Source of the DNA: Odoribacter sp. AF15-53
Lineage (GTDB): Bacteria; Bacteroidota; Bacteroidia; Bacteroidales; Marinifilaceae
Direction of reading: 5' to 3'
Length of the DNA: 64,000 bases
Assembly: GCF_003479425.1 (NCBI RefSeq)
Contig: NZ_QUHC01000004.1
Coordinates: forward strand, 62,001 to 126,000
Part shown: positions 49,655 to 58,500 of the stretch, in pieces
Numbering within the stretch: position 1 is the first letter of the stretch
How the letters are laid out: every line of letters begins with the position of its first letter
Made by a program: the position numbers and the translations under genes
Notes under the pieces: model-generated
What the model was told of the DNA's origin: nothing
The model's database searches: none
What the model saw: the letters and a program-made list of their open reading frames with translations, nothing else

Positions 49655-52600
49655 TTATTTGCTAATCAGTTTCCATTTCACGGCATCGGCAAAAATCATT
49701 TGCACGGGATCAACTCCCTTGTCGCTTAGTGTGATGCTGTTTTCCCCGGCTTGCAGTTCGTATACCCCGATAGAGGCCCAGCAACTGTAGGTTTGATCTA
49801 TTTTCAAGGTGACGTTCTCGATGCCTTCCTTGGTTGTCAACGTGTAGTATTGTTCGGGGATTCCTTTGAACAGGGGTTGAGCGGGATGGACGTAAATGAA
49901 GATTTCGTATCGCCCGGTATTGGGTAATTCGATGGCCCATGTGGCGGGGCTATCGCCTTTCCCGGATGTTTTGTAGAGGCAACTTTTGATGATATTCCCG
50001 TAATAGGGGCTTGCCTCGACGTAAGAAGTCCATTGTACCGGGAGCTTGGTACCTTGGGTATATATTGATGCGTCATCGAAAATGTACGTTTTCTCTTTTT
50101 TCCCGTTGAACGGGGAGCCGAGTTTCTTTTTTTTCGAAGATTTTAACCGGAATCCCGGGTCCTCGTTATCCACGATGATCTCGGTGGGATCAGGCAAGAA
50201 TTCTCGGGGATTCATGGTGAATTGCCCCTCGGAAGTGTCGCTCGTGATGCCCATGATTTTATTAATCCATCCTTGTGTGATGCCGGAGGGGAGATTTCGT
50301 GAAAGATTCAGGTCAATATAAATAATTTCAGGTTTTTCGTGAAAGACCTTTTTTATGTTCCAGCAGCTCCCGGCGGGGACGTGGTATATTTGCCACTTGT
50401 CTTTTGGTTCCCCCAATTTGGAACTTAAGGAGATAAAACCGTCAACTTTTCCGTTATTTTGTATCTCGAAACTGACTTGGTAGGTTATAAACTCGCCCGG
50501 CTCTATTTTGCATACCTGAATATTCCTGACAGTATAAGCGGGAATCTCCTTAGCCTCGTACCACCCGGGTAATACCGAGTCGAGGTCGACCTCGAAGTGA
50601 GCTTTTATTTTGCGGTTGAGATCATTGAAATCGAGTTCCCGAAACGAGTGCATTCGTTTGTACTCGCTGATGAACTGTTGTGTTTTTACCGACGTGTTTT
50701 TAGAATCGAGAAGATTAACAAGTTCTCTTGTTTTTAGTTTGAGAATGTACAGGAACACGTCTTCCGGTAGCGTCGGGTCTGTGATCGCCTCTTTCAGGCA
50801 ATGAGACGAGAGATAGCGTGAAGCGGCGAGCGAGATTGAGTTCCCGTAGAATATCGCCGAGGTGGGCTTGTCGGAGGTTTGGAGTAGAAATATGATTTTA
50901 TTCATGACCGGGTAATTATCAGAATAGATGTAGTTTGGTAGGCGATCGAACAGGGGTTGCAGGCATTGCTCGTTGGGTAGTTCCACTCGTGTTCGGTTAC
51001 GTTTAGTCAGGTCGGGGATAAAGATATTATGCGGGTAAAACGGGTGAAATGAATTTCTAAATATTCGATTTGTAAAAGCTTTCAGAAATCTTTCTTCCCG
51101 TGTTTCATCACTAAAGAAACCTATCATTTCCCGGATAGTTTCATGTTGTTTTCCATCTTTAAAGAAGCGGGTGGGGTACAGGTTTCGGAGGTTAATCCAT
51201 CTCTCGGGAAACAAGACGATTTCGGGTTGCACGAAATCTCCTTGATTTTCCCATCTTCGTCGATTGGCGTTGAAAGAAACGGGGGTTTCTGCCAGCAGGA
51301 ACTTATCGTACGGGTATGGTTGATTGAAGTAGTTTTCTATCCTTTCTTTCATGTCGGACACGTATTTTTCTAGCTTCCCTGCTGGAACGTCTTTAAATAA
51401 TGTGGAGACCGTGTTGTTTTTCTTGAAGGTGTACAGTTCCATATTTACCGAGTCGATCGTGATGGTTTTTCTCTCGTAAAGGCCCGTGCACAAGGTAAGC
51501 CCGTGCATGGCTTGCCGGTTCGAGAAACTGGTCGTGTCGCCATGTCGTCGTGGTGAGCCTTGAGAGATCACGGTCCTCTCCCCCGGGACGATTACGCTCA
51601 AGCTGAAGCGGGTGAAATCTTTCCTGGAGTTGCAAGGTAAGACGAGGTTCACGGTGGGAACGGGGGTGGGGTACCACAGGCATTCGGGGGTCAAAAGGGT
51701 GTATTCCTTATCCATGTAAGCGTAGCGTTTCCCGAAGTAGAGAGGGCAATTTCGCATTTGATAGTCTCGGAAATTTTGATCGTCCGAATCGAGATAACAA
51801 ATTCGGTCATCAATCGTGCCTTGATAATCGACTTGAATATCTAGTATTTCCCCGTGTTGCAATTTTTGCTCGATCACGATCACCTGGTTCTCCCTTTGGA
51901 AGGGAATCTCGTTTCCTGTTCCCCCGGCGAGTCGGGTGATATTCAGCGCCGGGTTCAGGAACAGGATGATCTTGTTGACGGTTCGTCCCTCCCGGTTAAT
52001 CACCCGTAGGTGACTGGTGGCCGATACGCTTTCCCCTTCTTGTTTGAACGTGATAGCATGTTCGGGCACGTGAACGGGAGAGGAATCAGCAAATTTCATC
52101 CCCGTCTCCCTGTAACGGTCACGAGCGATCCCGTCTGCCTTGTAATGGAGGTAGAAGATCGCCCCAGCCGTGATGGCTAGGAGCGGGAAAACGATCCCGA
52201 CGGTCCCGGGAAGAAAGGTATCTTCCGGGTTGTCGGGTAAGCGTTCCTGTCGAGTAGCGGCGATCCCGAGACACCCGATCCCGAGGGCTAGAAAAGCGAT
52301 TCGTTGGGTGATGTATGGACGGGGAGCCACGTGTCCTAAAACCTCGGAGAACACGTTCGGAACCGTGGTGGCCATGTAGTCGATCATCCCGTGTTGGATG
52401 TCGGTCAAGTAGTACATGGTACAGGTGATAAACCCCGTTAATAGAAGAATGGTTAACGCCCTGTTCTTGATGAACGAGGAGACGAGCGTGGCAAGTCCCG
52501 TGAGGAATAGCATGGCGGGGAACGAGAGTGTAACCCCGTAAAAGAGGTAGAGTAAGCCGTCGAAAGGGGCATCACTAGCGAAGAGGTTTATCCCGGCGGC

Positions 52601-52981
52601 CAACAACATGGATAGTAAGTTAAGAACCAGCAAAACGATCCCGACTCCGAGTGTTTTTCCGGTAATGTACACCAGATTGTTGAAGGGGTGTACCCGCAGG
52701 GCTTCTAGGGTATCCGCCCTTTTCTCGGAAGTCCTCCACTCGCTGGTAGCCAGGATAACGAGGACGGACTGGAGGATCATGAACAGGTAAGCGTTTATGA
52801 ACGGAACGGCCGAGGAGAGGGAGACGAGAAACCATGCCCCGGCGTGCTCTTTTCCTTGCAAGAGGTTTTGCATGATAAAGATGATGATCAAGCCGCTAAG
52901 GGCAATCCCGAGGAAGACTGGGTTCCGGCAAATATACTTGCTCTCGTAACGGGCGATTAGGCGGATATTGTGAAAGTTCAT
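49655..52981 (-). CDS. ABC-2 type permease fused to an M1-peptidase-like domain, copy 1
   Basis: A very large protein of 1108 residues. Residues 1-290 hold six to seven membrane helices in ABC-2 permease style (RTSEKRADTLEALRVHPFNNLVYITGKTLG is the cytoplasmic loop). The extracytoplasmic part (about 300-950) has M1-aminopeptidase scaffold features (DIQVDYQGTIDDRICYLD, TLLTPECLWYPTPVP, NYFNQPYPYDKFLLAETPVSF). It lacks the HExxH zinc motif, so it is probably not a peptidase. The last 135 residues resemble golvesin/Xly-type carbohydrate-binding domains (GRYEIFIYVHPA, SCWASIGVYELQAGENSITLSD, FADAVKWKL). No ABC ATPase is encoded in the window. Its start lies about 40 bp from an ECF-type promoter (53022-53049). 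Confidence 0.8.
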   Translation of the reverse strand: MNFHNIRLIARYESKYICRNPVFLGIALSGLIIIFIMQNLLQGKEHAGAWFLVSLSSAVPFINAYLFMILQSVLVILATSEWRTSEKRADTLEALRVHPFNNLVYITGKTLGVGIVLLVLNLLSMLLAAGINLFASDAPFDGLLYLFYGVTLSFPAMLFLTGLATLVSSFIKNRALTILLLTGFITCTMYYLTDIQHGMIDYMATTVPNVFSEVLGHVAPRPYITQRIAFLALGIGCLGIAATRQERLPDNPEDTFLPGTVGIVFPLLAITAGAIFYLHYKADGIARDRYRETGMKFADSSPVHVPEHAITFKQEGESVSATSHLRVINREGRTVNKIILFLNPALNITRLAGGTGNEIPFQRENQVIVIEQKLQHGEILDIQVDYQGTIDDRICYLDSDDQNFRDYQMRNCPLYFGKRYAYMDKEYTLLTPECLWYPTPVPTVNLVLPCNSRKDFTRFSLSVIVPGERTVISQGSPRRHGDTTSFSNRQAMHGLTLCTGLYERKTITIDSVNMELYTFKKNNTVSTLFKDVPAGKLEKYVSDMKERIENYFNQPYPYDKFLLAETPVSFNANRRRWENQGDFVQPEIVLFPERWINLRNLYPTRFFKDGKQHETIREMIGFFSDETREERFLKAFTNRIFRNSFHPFYPHNIFIPDLTKRNRTRVELPNEQCLQPLFDRLPNYIYSDNYPVMNKIIFLLQTSDKPTSAIFYGNSISLAASRYLSSHCLKEAITDPTLPEDVFLYILKLKTRELVNLLDSKNTSVKTQQFISEYKRMHSFRELDFNDLNRKIKAHFEVDLDSVLPGWYEAKEIPAYTVRNIQVCKIEPGEFITYQVSFEIQNNGKVDGFISLSSKLGEPKDKWQIYHVPAGSCWNIKKVFHEKPEIIYIDLNLSRNLPSGITQGWINKIMGITSDTSEGQFTMNPREFLPDPTEIIVDNEDPGFRLKSSKKKKLGSPFNGKKEKTYIFDDASIYTQGTKLPVQWTSYVEASPYYGNIIKSCLYKTSGKGDSPATWAIELPNTGRYEIFIYVHPAQPLFKGIPEQYYTLTTKEGIENVTLKIDQTYSCWASIGVYELQAGENSITLSDKGVDPVQMIFADAVKWKLISK

Positions 52982-53021
52982 AAGTCGATGGTTGACGTGA
53001 AACGTTTTGTCTTTTAATAAT

Positions 53022-53049
53022 AAGACACCACCGGGAGGTATGCGGGATG
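53022..53049 (-). promoter_or_regulatory. ECF-type promoter P1 (permease copy 1)
   Basis: Minus strand: CATCCC (53044-53049), 15 bp, GTGTCTT (53022-53028). It shares the common spacing of seven sites in 53-60.3 kb, with one change in the last bases. Confidence 0.6.
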
Positions 53050-53095
53050 AACAAGAGGTATAATAATTTCAATTAAAATTGTTATTGTTTTTGTT

Positions 53096-53124
53096 CATCC
53101 CTTGGTTCCTTGAACGGTGTCTAT
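53096..53124 (+). promoter_or_regulatory. ECF-type promoter P2 (53174 gene)
   Basis: CATCCC (53096-53101), 15 bp, GTGTCTAT (53117-53124). It is divergent from P1, with the two -35-like boxes facing each other 46 bp apart. Confidence 0.65.
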
Positions 53125-53157
53125 AAATTGAGACGTTTGGAAAGAGGAGAGGTATAT

Positions 53158-53170
53158 GTTTAATTAAAAC
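53158..53170 (+). promoter_or_regulatory. Conserved 13-mer before the start codon
   Basis: GTTTAATTAAAAC, 3 bp before ATG 53174. The identical 13-mer precedes the genes starting at 54806, 55076 and 61587. Confidence 0.55.
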
Positions 53171-53173
53171 TAA

Positions 53174-53575
53174 ATGCTTATGAAAAGTTTAATTTTGAAA
53201 AAATGGATGATGACATTCTTAATTGTCACGTGTTTCGGATTTGGAGCATTCTTTCAATCGTTGAGAATAGAGGGACGTGTAACTGATGAGGTAGGAGAAC
53301 CTTTACCTGGAGTTACTATCTTGATAAAAGGGACTTCGTATGGAACTTGGACAGATCGTGATGGAAGATTTGCAATACTGGTATCGTCTAATGCTACGTT
53401 AGTATTTAGTTTTGACGGATATGAAACAAAAGAAATAAAAATAAAAGAGTGGAAGGCAGGAGATATAAAATTGAAGGAAGCGGCAGTGGAGAATAGATCA
53501 TTTTTATCTGAAAATAAATTTATTGGAGAGAAAATGTATTTGTTTCTTCCGAGAAAAGAAAATGACGTTGCGTGA
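53174..53575 (+). CDS. Small secreted CarboxypepD_reg-domain protein 1
   Basis: A 133-residue protein. The N-terminus (MLMKSLILKKWMMTFLIVTCFGFGAFFQS) is a signal peptide. It is followed by one carboxypeptidase-regulatory-like beta-sandwich: IEGRVTDEVGEPLPGVTILIKGTSYGTWTDRDGRFAILVSSNATLVFSFDGYETKEIKI. This domain normally forms the N-terminus of SusC-type receptors, where it precedes the plug. Here it stands alone with a short charged tail. There is no barrel, so it should be periplasmic. It is expressed from P2 and carries the 13-mer before its start. The role is unknown. It may bind or sequester a signal partner of the SusC receptor (inference). Confidence 0.75.
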   Translation: MLMKSLILKKWMMTFLIVTCFGFGAFFQSLRIEGRVTDEVGEPLPGVTILIKGTSYGTWTDRDGRFAILVSSNATLVFSFDGYETKEIKIKEWKAGDIKLKEAAVENRSFLSENKFIGEKMYLFLPRKENDVA

Positions 53576-53879
53576 TTGGTGAAGTACAAACCTATTTTCG
53601 GGAATAAACAGGGCAGTAGATACATTTTGTCCGCCGCCCCTTGTTTACGATGATTCTCTTTTCAGGAAATCTTCCTGTTTGTTCATGTCGGGGAACGGGT
53701 GGTGTTATTCGGGCAACAAGTATTTCTGGGTATGAGCGTGTTCTTCGGGTAGAATCGGAAGGTGGATCGTTGCGGGGGAATGCCTTGTTGCTGATCGTTC
53801 AGGAGAAGAATGAAAGGACGTGTCCCGTGACGTGAAAGGAACTGCCGATTTACTTGCTGGGCAGTTCCTTTTATTTGTT
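53576..53879. other. Spacer of 304 bp without a gene
   Basis: It holds a terminator hairpin at 53836-53873 and nothing else I can identify. A few short open frames have no protein-like features. Confidence 0.4.
53836..53877. terminator. Terminator between convergent small genes
   Basis: The arms AAGGAACTGCC and GGCAGTTCCTT (53836-53846 and 53860-53870) are followed by TTATTTG. It lies 3' of the 53174 gene and next to the stop of the 53880 gene. Confidence 0.65.
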
Positions 53880-54227
53880 TTAGTGAGATGTTTGCTTGGT
53901 AGATTTCGTGTCTTTCGACTCTTTTTTCAGTTTCACGTCTATTGTTGTTTTTTCTCCCACGAGAATTTCTTGGGTTTTCATCCCTTCTTTGGAGTATGTT
54001 AATGTGCTATTGGCTGTTGCAATGAAGATGTAGCGTCCTTTTGCGTTGGTCACGGTGCCGATGTCAGTTCCTTTGACCATGATGATTACATCAGGGATGG
54101 GTTCTCCGGTCACGCTATCCGTTACAATTCCGGTGATGGTTTTTCCGGGTTCAACAGTTATGGGCGTGGCGTTGCTTCCAAGTATGAAGCTGCCAACTAT
54201 GGTGCATATTAATAATATTTTAAACAT
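53880..54227 (-). CDS. Small secreted CarboxypepD_reg-domain protein 2
   Basis: A 115-residue protein. The signal peptide is MFKILLICTIVGSFILGSNA. The mature part is one CarboxypepD_reg-like domain (TITGIVTDSVTGEPIPDVIIMVKGTDIGTVTNAKGRYIFIATANSTLTYSKEGMKTQEILVGEKTTIDVKL) and a Lys-rich tail. It has the same design as the 53174 gene but is shorter. Unlike its three sisters it lacks the 13-mer before its start, and I see no P-type promoter directly upstream. It could be read with the 54333 gene from P3 by read-through of the hairpin at 54281-54309. Confidence 0.72.
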   Translation of the reverse strand: MFKILLICTIVGSFILGSNATPITVEPGKTITGIVTDSVTGEPIPDVIIMVKGTDIGTVTNAKGRYIFIATANSTLTYSKEGMKTQEILVGEKTTIDVKLKKESKDTKSTKQTSH

Positions 54228-54280
54228 GGCGTTTTGTATTAGTTTGGGTATATATTTCCGGTTATATTGAATAAGCGAGA

Positions 54281-54309
54281 AGAGACCGGTTTATCACGGG
54301 CCGGTCTCT
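54281..54309. terminator. Hairpin between small genes 2 and 3
   Basis: The arms AGAGACCGG and CCGGTCTCT enclose an 11-nt loop. It is located just beyond the stop of the 54333 gene. The T-tract is weak, so it may be leaky. Confidence 0.55.
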
Positions 54310-54332
54310 TGGGGGATGGTTAAGTCGTGTAA

Positions 54333-54806
54333 TTAATTTCTATCAGGACGAATACGTGAGTATTTGTAGTGATTGTCGTTGATTAGTGGAAATTCTTCTA
54401 TGGCGTGTAGTTGCATGCCCCGGGGACGAATAGCCCGGTATTCTACGCTAGGGATGTTTATTCCGGGATAGGCTTGTGAAATTTCGAAGCCCCCGAAATC
54501 ATCCTGTAACACGACATCTATGACGCTTCTAAAGCTTCTTACACAGACTTTCACGGTTTTCATGCCAAGGTATGAAAACACGAGCGTGTCATTGGGCATG
54601 GCGTAGATCGTGTAATTGCCGTCGAAGTCGGTCATGGTGCCAATGTTGGTGCCTTGTATCCTCACTGTTGCACCGATGATCGGGTTTTTGGCTCGGTCTG
54701 TCACGGTTCCCGTGATGCCCTGGGCGGATGTTTGGGCAAACGGGCTAAATCCTAGTAATAGAACAAAGAGCACGAGTACTCGTTTCGAAAATGGTTTAGA
54801 TTTCAT
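54333..54806 (-). CDS. Small secreted CarboxypepD_reg-domain protein 3
   Basis: A 157-residue protein. The signal peptide MKSKPFSKRVLVLFVLLLGFSPFAQTSAQ is followed by ITGTVTDRAKNPIIGATVRIQGTNIGTMTDFDGNYTIYAMPNDTLVFSYLGMKTVKVCV, an SusC-type CarboxypepD_reg domain. The C-terminal 55 residues (SQAYPGINIPSVEYRAIRPRGMQLHAIEEFPLINDNHYKYSRIRP) are without recognised fold. This is the closest of the four to the pre-plug domain of SusC proteins, but no barrel follows, so the name fits a truncated or stand-alone form. It is driven by P3 and carries the 13-mer 9 bp before the start. Confidence 0.75.
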   Translation of the reverse strand: MKSKPFSKRVLVLFVLLLGFSPFAQTSAQGITGTVTDRAKNPIIGATVRIQGTNIGTMTDFDGNYTIYAMPNDTLVFSYLGMKTVKVCVRSFRSVIDVVLQDDFGGFEISQAYPGINIPSVEYRAIRPRGMQLHAIEEFPLINDNHYKYSRIRPDRN

Positions 54807-54815
54807 AGTTATAAT

Positions 54816-54828
54816 GTTTTAATTAAAC
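54816..54828 (-). promoter_or_regulatory. Conserved 13-mer before the start codon
   Basis: Minus-strand GTTTAATTAAAAC, 9 bp before the ATG at 54806. Confidence 0.55.
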
Positions 54829-54863
54829 AATGGCTGTTATGTGAAACAGCTTGATTTCAAATA

Positions 54864-54892
54864 ATAGACACCGCCCGGATCGGGAGGGGATG
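54864..54892 (-). promoter_or_regulatory. ECF-type promoter P3 (54333 gene)
   Basis: Minus strand: CATCCC (54887-54892), 15 bp, GTGTCTAT (54864-54871). It is divergent from P4 across an AT-rich palindromic centre. Confidence 0.65.
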
Positions 54893-54944
54893 AATGAATC
54901 TGTCGTTTTTTTTTGAATTTTTTCAAGATAATTTCATCTTCATT

Positions 54945-54973
54945 CATCCCGTGTCGTGGCGAGTGGTGTCTAT
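54945..54973 (+). promoter_or_regulatory. ECF-type promoter P4 (55076 gene)
   Basis: CATCCC (54945-54950), 15 bp, GTGTCTAT (54966-54973). It pairs with P3. Confidence 0.65.
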
Positions 54974-55053
54974 TATTTAATTGATATTAAATAATGTGTG
55001 GTTTACCTGCATTATTTTTTGAAAGAAAGGAATTCCGAAAATGGATTCTATTT

Positions 55054-55066
55054 GTTTAATTAAAAC
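55054..55066 (+). promoter_or_regulatory. Conserved 13-mer before the start codon
   Basis: GTTTAATTAAAAC, 9 bp before GTG 55076. Confidence 0.55.
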
Positions 55067-55075
55067 TTTAAATTT

Positions 55076-55462
55076 GTGGAAAAATTAGTATCGAAAAAAT
55101 GGATGATGACCTTGTTGGTTGTCATGGGTTTCGGGTTGAGTGCTGTTGCTCAAGCGAAAGAAATTGCCGGTAGAGTTTTTGATGATAAAGGAAATACTTT
55201 GCCTAATGTCACGATCATGATAAAAGGTACCTTATACGGTACGACAACGAATTCTAATGGAGAATATAGAATTGTAGTGCCTCGTGGTACCACGTTAGTG
55301 TACACGTTGTCCGGAATGAAAATTCATGAAGAAATTGTAGGAGATTCGAATGTAGTGAATGTCATCATGGAAGAGGAAACTGATGATCAGGGGCGTTTGT
55401 TATTCATGCAAAGATGTGTGTATGGTAAAGTAGGAATGATCGTTGCAATTAAGGAAGATTAG
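55076..55462 (+). CDS. Small secreted CarboxypepD_reg-domain protein 4
   Basis: A 128-residue protein starting at GTG 55076 (MEKLVSKKWMMTLLVVMGFGLSAVAQA signal peptide). One CarboxypepD_reg domain follows: EIAGRVFDDKGNTLPNVTIMIKGTLYGTTTNSNGEYRIVVPRGTTLVYTLSGMKIHEEIVG, then a 30-residue tail. It is very similar to the 53174 gene (both have KKWMMT near the start), so the two are paralogues. It is expressed from P4 and has the 13-mer 9 bp before its start. ATG is not used: no in-frame ATG lies before the signal peptide. Confidence 0.73.
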   Translation: MEKLVSKKWMMTLLVVMGFGLSAVAQAKEIAGRVFDDKGNTLPNVTIMIKGTLYGTTTNSNGEYRIVVPRGTTLVYTLSGMKIHEEIVGDSNVVNVIMEEETDDQGRLLFMQRCVYGKVGMIVAIKED

Positions 55463-55499
55463 TGTAAATCTAAAAAATAATCTTGTGAGAGGGAGTGTC

Positions 55500-55530
55500 G
55501 GGAATTAAACTTTCGATAATTCCCTCTTTT
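55500..55530 (+). terminator. Terminator of small gene 4
   Basis: The arms GGGAATT and AATTCCC are followed by TCTTTT, near the end of the 55076 gene and convergent with permease copy 2. Confidence 0.55.
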
Positions 55531-55556
55531 CTGTGTTAATTTTAGATTTAATGTTT

Positions 55557-58500
55557 TTATTCGTACGAGCTTCCATTTTTGTTTTTTATATATTTCCATT
55601 TAACAGCATCGGCAGAAATGATTTGGTGTGGATGTGTTCCTTTGTCATTTAAAATTAATGTAATTTCTCCCTCATTTAGATGATATGTCCCAATTGAAAT
55701 CCATTCTTGGGTTGGGTATTCTTTAGAAGTTGTTATAGTAATGTTTTCTTCGATATTTTGATTTTTTAACGTGTAAAATTGCTCGTAAATATTTCTATCT
55801 GGTGACTGGAAATATAAGGTAAGAATAAAAATTTCATACTGTCCGGTTTTAGGTAAATGTGCGGTCCATGAAACATGGTGATCACCTTTTCCCGCTTTTT
55901 TGCATACGATACTTTTGATCGTGGTACCAAAATAACTACTATGAATGAATTTTGTCCAATGATTCGGGAATATGTCCTTTGTATAAGGTTGCGTTGATAT
56001 GCTTTTGAATACGGGATTTTGGAATTCTTTTGTGAAATAATTCAATTTCAGTGACTTGATTGGTTCTACGATTCGGAATCCCGGATCTTCGTTGTCTACA
56101 ATGATCTCGTCCGAGTTAGGTAAGAAATCTCGTGGGGATAGTTGAAACATTCCGGAAGAAGTATCCCGGGTCGTGTTGATAATGGAATTAAAACTTTGTA
56201 GGTAGCCGGAAGGAATGTTTTGAGAGAGGGGGGTATGAATGCTTACGGTATGCGTTTTTTCTTGGTATTTTTCCCGGATGCTCCAGTAGGAGTAGGCGGG
56301 GATGAGATAGTATTTTTTTTGTTCTTTCCCGTTGGTTGTCAATGAAATGATTCCGTCCGTGTCACTAGTGTTTTGGATTTTGAAACATACCTTGTAACAG
56401 TTGTCGTCATCAGTCTCGATCTGGAATATATGAATGTCTTTAATGATATAGCTTGGTATTCGGGAGGAATCGTACCAAGAGGGTAGAATTGATGCGAGTT
56501 CTATGTCATATTCTTGTTTAACTTCATGGATAAAAGAGTCGAAGGAGAGGGCTTGAAACGGGAATTTGTTTTTGTAGGTACGGATAAAGTGTAAGAAGTT
56601 TTTTCCGGTAGTTTTTAACGTGACATGGTTAAGTAAGTCTCCTGTTTTCAGGCGAAGGATCTCGTCGAAGATGTCTCGTGAGAGGGCTTGGTTATTTATC
56701 GCATCTCTGAAACTGTGCGATGAGAGGTAGTGATGAGCAAGATACCATTTTATGTTGCCCTCAAAATTGATGTCTTGGATGTTATTTTGACTTTCAAAGG
56801 TGAAAATAACCTTGTTTACGATCGGGTATTTGCTCGATTGCCAGTAGTTTGTGAATGCGTTAAATAACCCTCTGATGTTTTGTTTATTTATTGAATACTC
56901 CCTTTGGCTTGACGGAAGGAAAGGGATAAGGAGATTACGGGATGTAAATGATGTTGAGAAATTTTGTAGTGCGATACGGGTGAAATACATCTTCAAATAG
57001 ATGTCTCCGTCGGAAATATAGTCTTTAATGCCAAGCGTGTTCCTAGATTGTTTATGTGTGGCAATTAATTTCCGCACGTGTTTTGGAGCTAGTTTGCGTA
57101 GGGTGATCCATTTTTCCGGGAACATGATGATTTCGGGTTGGACATGCTCGTGTGTATCAGCCCATTGTCTATCATTTGAGGCGAAGGAAACTGGGGTTTC
57201 CGTCAGAACGAATCTTTTGAACGGATAACGGAGGTTGTAGTGATTTTCGAAGTATTCTTTTTGTTCCCGTAAGCAGGTATGTAGTTCTTCGTCGGTCATC
57301 TCCTCGAACAAGTTGGCCAAGTGGAAATGATTTTTAAAGGTGTAAAGTTCCATGAGCACGGAATCGACCACGATGGAACGCTTCTCGTAATCGCCGATGC
57401 AGAGGGAGATAGCGGGAAGAGCGTGCCCGATGTCAAAACGGGTCGTGTCACCGGATAGGCGAGGTGTTCCTTGCGTGATGATCGTTTTGTTATGCCTCTG
57501 TATGACGTTCAAATGGAAACGGGTGAAATGTTTCCCGGAGAGGTAGGGTGATCGTAAATTCACGGGTGGGAGGATCACGGGGTACCAGATGGATTCCGGG
57601 GTTAAGAGGGTGTAATCGTCACTCACGTAAGCGTAATGTTTCCCGGTGTGCAGGGGAGATGCGTATAGTTGAGAATCCCAATAGTCGGGGGGAGGTATGT
57701 CAAGGTAACAGATTCTTTCGTCGATGATGCCTTGGTATTCCAGGGCGAGCGTGATGCTGTCACCGGGGGCGAGAGATTGTTCGAAGCGAATCACTTGATG
57801 TTCTCTTTGGTAGGGGATGGCTTGCCCGTGTCGGTTTGTAACGTGGGTGATTTTTAAGCCGGGATTGAGGTAGAGTTTTATTTCTTCAACCCGGGATTCG
57901 GTAGGGTTCTCTAGTCTCAAGAGACTCTGGACGAAGAGTTGATTTTTTTCTTGTTTCACGGTGATCTCGTGTTTCTTGACTTGTACCGGGGTGACTTGAT
58001 CGTGTTTTAATTGGGTTGCCCGGTAGTGTTCCCGGATGGTATCGATGTTTTTGAAATGGTAGAAGAAGTTTGTCGCAACAAGCAGGGCCAAGAAGAGAGT
58101 ACCCGTTCCGGCCATGCGTGAATGCGTGTTGTCCCGAACGTGGTGGGGAAGTCGCTTTTCGAACCCGATGGCAAGGATTACCGTGGCAATACCGGTGATT
58201 AGGAAAAAGAGACGATGCAGGAGGTAGGGAGTGAGTGCGGCGTGTCCCGTTATATCGGAAAAGAGATTCGGTAGGCGGGTGGCCTGGTAGTCGAAAAGTC
58301 CGTGTTGCAAGAGGGGCAGGTAATACCATGACACGAGGAAGAAGGCGAGGAGGATTATCAGGGATATCCCTTTCCCTCTCAGCCACCCGGAGAGGGCGGT
58401 CGAGATCCCGGTCAGGAAGATCGCCGAGGGGAGGGTGAAAGTGAATAAGTAGAAGATGTAGGGTCGCAAGTGAAAAGGGGCATCACTGTTAAACAGGTGG

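Noticed and set aside
49655..52981. Active M1 aminopeptidase
   Set aside because: The scaffold resembles M1 enzymes, but neither this protein nor its paralogue contains HExxH, so I do not call it a peptidase.
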